Origin: Cytophagaceae bacterium ABcell3 | GTDB taxonomy: Bacteria; Bacteroidota; Bacteroidia; Cytophagales; Cytophagaceae | Assembly: GCA_030913385.1 (NCBI GenBank) | Contig: CP133159.1 | Location: 2,626,584 to 2,690,583 of the forward strand | Direction of reading: 5' to 3' | DNA: 64,000 nt | Shown: positions 58,754 to 64,000 of the stretch, piece after piece | How positions within the stretch are numbered: the first letter of the stretch is position 1 | Layout: the number at the start of each line of letters is the position of its first letter | Notes under the pieces: model-generated | What the model saw: the letters and a program-made list of their open reading frames with translations, nothing else | What the model was told of the DNA's origin: nothing | Databases searched by the model: none | Made by a program: the position numbers and the translations under genes

Positions 58754-59401
58754 TTACCAACCTTCTTTGCCTAACAGAGGGACAAACCTAAACAAACCAT
58801 AATCCTGTTGCTCAATGGTATTGTCCTCTTTTTTGACAACTCTGAGCATTTTTTGTTGATCTGCATTCCCTACTGGGATTACCATAATGCCACCAGGGTT
58901 TAATTGTGATAACAAGGTTTCAGGTATTGCAGGCGCTCCGGCAGTAACAATGATTTTGTCATATGGGGCATGGGTAGGCATACCTAGGGTTCCATCTCCA
59001 TGAAAAAAGTGCGCCTTATAGCCAAATGATGGTAGAAATTGCTTGGCACGTTCATAAAGGGCTTTTTTATATTCTATCGTATATACCCTAGCGCCGAGTT
59101 CTAGCAGTACGCAGCATTGGTACCCAGAACCTGTGCCTATTTCTAATATTTTATCACCTGGTTTTACGCTTAGCAAATGTGTTTGGACAGCAACCGTAAA
59201 GGGTTGAGAAATAGTTTGGCCTTCTCCTATGGGAAAAGCTTTATCTTGATAAGCGTGAGATTCAAAAGCCTTGTCAAAGAAAAAATGACGGGGAACGTTG
59301 CCGATGGCCTTTAATACATTTTCGTCATTTACCCCTTTTTGTCTCAGCTTTCTTACAAGCTGATTTCTCATACCCATATGTTTATAGCTGTCTTCTGACA
59401 T
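58754..59401 (-). CDS. pcm: protein-L-isoaspartate O-methyltransferase
   Basis: Pcm uses S-adenosylmethionine to repair isoaspartate in aged proteins. The 215-residue protein has FPIGEGQTISQPFTVAVQTHLL (about 57-78), LEIGTGSGYQCCVLLELG (SAM motif I, about 86-103) and VTAGAPAIPETLLSQLNPGGIMVIPVG (about 151-177). These are the full set of family motifs at normal length. It is monocistronic in the minus direction, convergent with the orphan gene and divergent from the sugar transferase. Confidence 0.95.
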   Translation of the reverse strand: MSEDSYKHMGMRNQLVRKLRQKGVNDENVLKAIGNVPRHFFFDKAFESHAYQDKAFPIGEGQTISQPFTVAVQTHLLSVKPGDKILEIGTGSGYQCCVLLELGARVYTIEYKKALYERAKQFLPSFGYKAHFFHGDGTLGMPTHAPYDKIIVTAGAPAIPETLLSQLNPGGIMVIPVGNADQQKMLRVVKKEDNTIEQQDYGLFRFVPLLGKEGW

Positions 59402-59568
59402 TCTTTATGTGTTTTATATTTAAAAAAGCTATAATTTTGTGAAATCAAATTTAAGGAAGTTAAACCACTTTTGTGTCTTCTTGCGTTAGATAAAAAAATA
59501 AATATTTTGTGCCTTGACCTGTGAAATGAATTCAAACGGCAGGTATAATTTTTAAGGGAGATAATAAC

Positions 59569-60969
59569 TTGAAAAAAACACTCCATATTCTCAGGTTTTT
59601 AGTTGGGGATTTTCTTGCTGCTGCATTAGCCTGGATATGCTTTTATACCATTCGTAGGCACTTGCTGGGGGAGGAGCCACAGCGACTGGATGCTGAACTG
59701 ATCGGAAACTCTATGATAATAGGAAGTTTCTGGATTATATTTTACGCTTTTTTTGGCTTGTACAGCAATATATATAACAAGTCCCGTATCAAAGAATTCT
59801 TTTGGTTGTTTACGACTACCTTCTTAGGTGCCGTATTTATCTTTTTTGTTCTATTGCTTGACGATGAAGGGGTTGACAATTATACGGCTTATTATAAAAC
59901 TTTTTCTGCCTATTTTCTTTTGCAGTTCACTTTTACTGCTATCGAGAAAATATCTATTATATCGTATACTCAATGGCTTTTGAAAAGCAAGCGGGTATGT
60001 TTTAATACATTATTGATAGGGTCAGACCAAAATGCTTTAGAAATTCTTAATGAAGTAGAGAAAAGCATTGAAACTTTAGGGATGCACTTTATTGGGTACA
60101 TGCATGTGTTCGATAACAATTCACACTTTCTTAAAGATCGGTTACGGCATTTTGGGCACTACGACCATTTGGAAAAGGTGATTAGGCGATGTAATGTAGA
60201 ACACATAGTTATAGCGCTTGAGCCGTCTGAGCATGGAAAAATTTCTCAGATTCTTTCTATGCTCAACAGTACAAATGTGAAAGTTCATATTATCCCTGAT
60301 ATCTATCAGTTGATCGTAGGATCGGTAAAGGTTAAGCAGATTTTTGGGCTTCCGCTGATTCAGATAAACCAAGATATTATACCTGTTTGGCAAAAGGCGA
60401 CTAAAAGAGCTATTGACATTTTCATTTCTTTTTCCGTTCTTTTAATCGGAATGCCTGTTTTTGTTGTTTTAGCCCTTGTTACCAAGCTATCTTCTAAAGG
60501 CCCTATATTTTATACTCAAGAAAGGATTGGCAGGGACGGTATCCCATTTAATATTGTGAAATATAGGAGTATGTACATAGGGTCTGAGCAAAATGGGCCA
60601 GCTTTGGCTTGCGATGATGATCCTAGAGTTACACCATGGGGCAGGTTTATGAGAAAAACAAGGCTTGATGAATTGCCTCAGTTCTATAACGTTTTAATTG
60701 GGGACATGTCTTTGGTAGGCCCTAGACCTGAAAGACAGTATTTTATAGATCAAATAGTTAAGTTGGCACCGCATTATAAACACCTGCAAAGAGTTAGGCC
60801 GGGAATAACCTCTCTCGGACAGGTGAAATATGGGTATGCCGAAAATGTAGATCAAATGGTAAACCGTTTGAAATATGACGTCTTGTACATTGAAAATATG
60901 TCCCTGGCATTAGATTTACAGATTATTTTTTACACTATTATAATAATGATTCAAGGGAGGGGCAAATAA
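59569..60969 (+). CDS. polyprenyl-phosphate sugar phosphotransferase (WbaP/WcaJ-like)
   Basis: The enzyme attaches a sugar-1-phosphate to undecaprenyl phosphate to start an exopolysaccharide. The 466-residue protein has four N-terminal spans, a CoA-binding-like middle region (NTLLIGSDQNALEILNEVE) and a C-terminal catalytic domain. That domain has KRAIDIFISFSVLLIG (about 283-298), PIFYTQERIGRDG, NIVKYRSM and RKTRLDELPQFYNVLIGDMSLVGPRPE. The start is TTG at 59569, supported by AGGGAG nine bases upstream and lack of an earlier ATG. It ends two bases before ribE. Confidence 0.92.
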   Translation: MKKTLHILRFLVGDFLAAALAWICFYTIRRHLLGEEPQRLDAELIGNSMIIGSFWIIFYAFFGLYSNIYNKSRIKEFFWLFTTTFLGAVFIFFVLLLDDEGVDNYTAYYKTFSAYFLLQFTFTAIEKISIISYTQWLLKSKRVCFNTLLIGSDQNALEILNEVEKSIETLGMHFIGYMHVFDNNSHFLKDRLRHFGHYDHLEKVIRRCNVEHIVIALEPSEHGKISQILSMLNSTNVKVHIIPDIYQLIVGSVKVKQIFGLPLIQINQDIIPVWQKATKRAIDIFISFSVLLIGMPVFVVLALVTKLSSKGPIFYTQERIGRDGIPFNIVKYRSMYIGSEQNGPALACDDDPRVTPWGRFMRKTRLDELPQFYNVLIGDMSLVGPRPERQYFIDQIVKLAPHYKHLQRVRPGITSLGQVKYGYAENVDQMVNRLKYDVLYIENMSLALDLQIIFYTIIIMIQGRGK

Positions 60970-60971
60970 CT

Positions 60972-61571
60972 ATGTTTACCGGAATAATAGAAGGGTTAGG
61001 AAAAGTCGTAAAAATTGAACCAGAAAAGGGAAATATTCATTTTTATATAGAAGCGCCTTTCACTTCAGAATTAAAGCCTGATCAAAGTGTGTCCCATAAT
61101 GGCGCTTGTTTAACTGTTACCCAGGTTTTTGACAGTTGCTATACCGTAACATTAATCGAAGAAACCTTAAATAAAACATGTCTTGGCAAAGTAGGAGTAG
61201 GGGACTTTTTGAATATTGAACGAGCTATGCCTGCTTCGGGCAGGTTTGACGGACATATTGTTCAAGGACATGTAGATCAGACTGGTATTTGTTCTGGTAT
61301 AGAAGCGCGGGATGGAAGTACTGTTTTCAACTTTGAATATGACCCTGATAAGGGAAACCTAACAGTAGAGAAAGGGTCAATATGCGTCAATGGGGTAAGT
61401 TTGACTGTTGTCGACTCTAAACCAGGTTTTTTTTCAGTACATATTATACCATTTACATTGACACATACAAACTTCAAAGATCTCCAAAAAGGTGATGTAG
61501 TGAACCTTGAGTTTGATATTGTGGGCAAGTATATTCAGCGTATGCTGAAAGGTGGGTATTTGGACCGGTAG
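60972..61571 (+). CDS. ribE: riboflavin synthase alpha chain
   Basis: The enzyme forms riboflavin from two 6,7-dimethyl-8-ribityllumazine molecules. The 199-residue protein begins MFTGIIEGLGKV, the typical start. It has two lumazine-binding repeats: SVSHNGACLTVTQVF in the first, and GRFDGHIVQGHVDQTG and GSICVNGVSLTVVD in the second. Length is standard. It begins two bases after the sugar transferase stop, an unusual but common chance operon. No FMN riboswitch precedes it. Confidence 0.95.
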   Translation: MFTGIIEGLGKVVKIEPEKGNIHFYIEAPFTSELKPDQSVSHNGACLTVTQVFDSCYTVTLIEETLNKTCLGKVGVGDFLNIERAMPASGRFDGHIVQGHVDQTGICSGIEARDGSTVFNFEYDPDKGNLTVEKGSICVNGVSLTVVDSKPGFFSVHIIPFTLTHTNFKDLQKGDVVNLEFDIVGKYIQRMLKGGYLDR

Positions 61572-61751
61572 GTAATGATGTCGATGGATTATTGATGTTA
61601 AAAATTAATTAGCTATAATCGTTTGGTCGACAACAATAGTTTGCTTAAGTGCTTATTTGGTAAGCAAATCTGATTTTGGCGTACTAATACTGTATAATAA
61701 TAGTTTTTTTTATAGTTTTGTTTAAAGTAAATGTAGAAATAATCATAAAAT

Positions 61752-62435
61752 ATGGATTGTCTTATAATTGATGACGAGGAAATGTCACGGAATATAGTTA
61801 AGCACTTTGTTGAGCAGACAGATGCGCTTAATCTTGTTGGAGTATGTTCTAATGCGATAGAAGCTGGAAATATACTTTCCAAAGGAAAAGTAGACCTTAT
61901 TTTTCTGGATGTTGAAATGCCAGAAATGTCAGGCTATGACCTAATTCAGTCGCTTTCAACTTCTCCGGAAATCATTTTAATTACTGCCAAGAAAGATCAT
62001 GCAGCGGAAGCGTTTGATTATGATGTAACAGATTATTTGGTTAAGCCTATTACATACCCGCGTTTCTTAAAAGCGATCAACAAAGCGCTTAAAAAGAACA
62101 AAGAAGCTTTTGGTAACAATGACCTGAAGGATCTTTATGTGCGCTCGGATGCTAAGATCGTTAAGATCAACCTTGCTGACGTGCTATATATTGAAGCCCT
62201 TGCAGATTACATTATGATCATTACTTCTACAGGTAAGCATATCGTTCACTCTACCATGAAAGGTTTCCAGAGCAGGCTTCCTGAAGAGAAATTTGCACGT
62301 GTGCATAGATCTTATATTGTAAACTTGGATAAGATAGAAACTATTGAAAACCTGAATGTGGTTATTCAAAAGAAGTATATCCCAATAGGTGCTTTCTATA
62401 AAGAATCGTTTATGAAGCGTCTTAATATGCTTTAA
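61752..62435 (+). CDS. LytTR-family response regulator
   Basis: The 227-residue protein has an N-terminal receiver (DCLIIDDEEMSRNI, Asp53 in LIFLDVEMPEMSGYDL, ITAKKDH, VTDYLVKPI). It has a C-terminal LytTR DNA-binding domain (about 125-227: VRSDAKIVKINLADVLYIEALADY, TMKGFQSRLPEEKFARVHRSYIVNL). It acts downstream of a LytS-type kinase, which is not next to it. The 3' end overlaps the converging PAP2 gene by 14 bases. Confidence 0.95.
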   Translation: MDCLIIDDEEMSRNIVKHFVEQTDALNLVGVCSNAIEAGNILSKGKVDLIFLDVEMPEMSGYDLIQSLSTSPEIILITAKKDHAAEAFDYDVTDYLVKPITYPRFLKAINKALKKNKEAFGNNDLKDLYVRSDAKIVKINLADVLYIEALADYIMIITSTGKHIVHSTMKGFQSRLPEEKFARVHRSYIVNLDKIETIENLNVVIQKKYIPIGAFYKESFMKRLNML

Positions 62436-63000
62436 TAACAGACTGCTTTTGTAGTTTATTTTTACAGTAAAAATATAGCATTACCATGATATATCCGATA
62501 AGGGTGCCCGAAAGGGCACCTGCGGTTATATCTGATGGATAATGAACGCCCAAATAAACTCTACTCAGAGAAACTGCGGCTGCCCACACAAACATTAAAT
62601 AAAACACCTTCTTTCTAAAAAAGCCTGTTAAAAAGGCTGCTACTGCAAAAGTGTTTGCTGCGTGGGAAGAAAAGAATCCATATCTCCCCCCACATCCGTA
62701 CGGTAGGTGAAGCATGTCCTGAAGGGATGCATTGTGGCATGGGCGCAAACGTTCTGTTAAAGGTTTCATTAAGCCCGAAGCAAATTGGTCTGCCATAATG
62801 ATTATTAAAGTTATAAACACCAGTGGCAACCAACTGTTAAATTTTTCTTTCCTAATGATGAGAAATACTAAAAATGCGTAGAACGGTATCCACGTAAATC
62901 TTTTGGTAAAAAATATCATAATCTCATCCATTATTGGATGGTGTAAACTGTTTATGAAAAACAGTATCTGAACATCGATTTCTTTTAGTATTTCAAGCAT
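62422..63000 (-). CDS. PAP2-family membrane phosphatase
   Basis: The 192-residue protein has about five spans and the three phosphatase motifs: KPLTERLRP (motif 1), GFFSSHAANTFA (motif 2, SSHA in place of PSGH) and SRVYLGVHYPSDI (motif 3). It dephosphorylates undecaprenyl pyrophosphate or a lipid phosphate at the membrane. It begins four bases after the hemF stop, giving an unlikely functional pair, hemF-PAP2, on the minus strand. Confidence 0.92.
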   Translation of the reverse strand: MLEILKEIDVQILFFINSLHHPIMDEIMIFFTKRFTWIPFYAFLVFLIIRKEKFNSWLPLVFITLIIIMADQFASGLMKPLTERLRPCHNASLQDMLHLPYGCGGRYGFFSSHAANTFAVAAFLTGFFRKKVFYLMFVWAAAVSLSRVYLGVHYPSDITAGALSGTLIGYIMVMLYFYCKNKLQKQSVIKAY

Positions 63001-63003
63001 GGC

Positions 63004-63894
63004 TTAGGCCCAATCTATTCCTTTTTTAAGCAGTAAAAGTGTTTTTTCTTCTGGACTGTCTTTTTCTGGCTGATGGTTGTATTCCCACGAAACTAAAGGT
63101 GGTAAGCTCATAAGAATAGACTCTGTCCGCCCATTGGTGTCAAGGCCAAACTTTGTCCCTTTGTCGTAGACTAAGTTAAACTCTACATACCTTCCTCGGC
63201 GTAAGAGCTGCCATGTTTTTTCCTGTTCTGTAAAGCTTTTTTCTTTATGCCTGTTCATTAATTCTGTATAAACTGGCGCAAAAGTCTTTCCTGTATCTTT
63301 TACAAAATTAAATATTTTCCCTAGCTCATTATTATCATTGGATGTAAGCCTGTCAAAAAATATTCCCCCTATACCCCTTGTTTCATTTCTGTGCGGGATG
63401 TAAAAGTAATCGTCAGCCCATTTTTTATATTTACTGTAATAGTTTGGATCATATTGATCGCAAACATTTTTTAACTTTCTGTGAAAGTAGGAAGCATCCT
63501 CCCTGTTTATATAGTGGGGGGTAAGGTCTATTCCTCCACCAAACCAACGGGTGCCATTGCTCATTTCAAAGTAACGGGTGTTCATGTGAATAATTGGCAC
63601 ATGCGGGTTAACGGGGTGCAGGACAATGGAAATACCTGTAGCATAAAAGTCAGAAGCCTCTACTTTTAATGCATTGAGTATTTTTTCAGGCATTTTTCCG
63701 TGTACTGCCGAAAAGTTGACTCCCCCTTTTTCAATTACTTTGCCATTGGTGATGACGCGCGAAAATCCGCCTCCTCCACCATCTCTTTCCCAAGTGTCTT
63801 CTTTAAACTTACCTTTACCGTCGGCTTGTTCTAATGCTTGACATATCTCTTCTTGTAACTGTCTAAACCAAGAGGCGCAATCTTCTTTTTTCAT
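63004..63894 (-). CDS. hemF: oxygen-dependent coproporphyrinogen III oxidase
   Basis: HemF uses O2 to decarboxylate coproporphyrinogen III to protoporphyrinogen IX. The 296-residue protein has KEDTWERDGGGGGFSRVI near the start, GGVNFSAVHG, VPIIHMNTRYFE, RWFGGGIDLTPHY and RYVEFNLVYDKGTKFGL. Length is normal. Its ATG overlaps the stop of an upstream open frame as ATGA, so hemF is probably translated with that gene. Oxygen dependence suggests that denitrifying growth in this organism needs another route (hemN) elsewhere. Confidence 0.97.
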   Translation of the reverse strand: MKKEDCASWFRQLQEEICQALEQADGKGKFKEDTWERDGGGGGFSRVITNGKVIEKGGVNFSAVHGKMPEKILNALKVEASDFYATGISIVLHPVNPHVPIIHMNTRYFEMSNGTRWFGGGIDLTPHYINREDASYFHRKLKNVCDQYDPNYYSKYKKWADDYFYIPHRNETRGIGGIFFDRLTSNDNNELGKIFNFVKDTGKTFAPVYTELMNRHKEKSFTEQEKTWQLLRRGRYVEFNLVYDKGTKFGLDTNGRTESILMSLPPLVSWEYNHQPEKDSPEEKTLLLLKKGIDWA

Positions 63895-64000
63895 GGTGAT
63901 ATCAGGAGTATTTTCCCTTCTTTGTTTTGGTAAACTATTCTAGATGGCAAGTTATTTATTTTTTCAATAATTTCCGGTGGAAGGTCTGAATTGTTGAAAA
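63891..64000 (-). CDS. partial C-terminal end of a gene upstream of hemF
   Basis: An open minus-strand frame enters at the window edge and ends TGA at 63891-63893, overlapping the hemF ATG. About 35 residues are visible (for example SDLPPEIIEKINN and IVYQNKEGKILLIS). The 5' part lies outside, and I do not recognise the family. Confidence 0.5.
   Translation of the reverse strand, partial: FNNSDLPPEIIEKINNLPSRIVYQNKEGKILLISP

Noticed and set aside
1-64000. CRISPR array or prophage
   Set aside because: No regularly spaced repeats, cas genes, or phage structural genes were seen.

Overview
The window reads as chromosomal DNA of an AT-rich member of the Bacteroidota, most likely the Cytophagales. 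Supporting features are TAnnTTTG-type promoter elements, few Shine-Dalgarno sequences, a GldL-like membrane protein, a NagB/PIG-L fusion, a one-protein hybrid two-component regulator (7TM, kinase, receiver, AraC helix-turn-helix), Bacteroidota-style NirK-cytochrome and DGC-domain genes, many lipoproteins, and LytTR and Rrf2 regulators. Species cannot be named from the sequence alone.

Layout. 1-3.1 kb: a hypothetical gene, a GldL-like membrane protein, a divergent MreB paralogue and an outer-membrane protein. 3.2-4.3 kb: heme A synthase. 4.6-8.6 kb: a nitrosative-stress operon (RIC di-iron protein, DUF1858/DUF2249 protein, heme-copper-oxidase-like membrane protein, SufT-like factor, NsrR-like Rrf2 regulator). 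8.8-11.6 kb: TatA, an alginate-export-type porin, a MobA-like protein and a hemerythrin. 11.9-14.9 kb: Cu nitrite reductase fused to cytochrome c, a sulfatase-modifying-factor-fold protein and SCO1. 14.9-18.1 kb (minus): a lipid-modification operon headed by a fatty-acid-hydroxylase/GNAT fusion. 18.4-20.9 kb: HlyIII, a GDPD-like protein and an FNR-type regulator. 21-25.6 kb (minus): norCBQD. 26-33.3 kb (minus): nrdJ-bioB-flavin oxidoreductase-radical SAM-small protein operon. 33.6-38.6 kb: queD, a cytochrome c-nadA-nadB operon, and hemG. 38.9-40.3 kb: an Rpn-family nuclease gene followed by a recent duplicate of its own C-terminal third. 40.5-46.7 kb: PAS sensor, Crp-like regulator, flavin monooxygenase, CLC channel. 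46.8-49.2 kb: second heme-copper-like protein, DGC protein and cytochrome c. 49-64 kb: mostly housekeeping genes (nagB fusion, YceI, tRNA-Pro, hybrid sensor, pcm, sugar transferase, ribE, LytTR regulator, PAP2, hemF) with one 479-residue orphan.

The unifying theme is respiration on nitrogen oxides. NirK makes NO, NorCB reduces it to N2O, NorQD assemble NorCB, and RIC, hemerythrin and NsrR-like proteins handle NO damage. No nitrate reductase or nosZ lies in the window. The palindrome TGAT-N4-ATCA, or a one- or two-base variant, recurs in front of most of these operons and of the FNR-type regulator gene itself. It also occurs in front of a lipid operon, a cytochrome-NAD biosynthesis operon, hemG and, weakly, nrdJ, which suggests a wider low-oxygen/NO regulon. 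The findings most worth following are that regulon, the split Rpn duplication (a possible free-standing antitoxin), the lipid-modifying fusion operon and the nrdJ-bioB-radical SAM operon.
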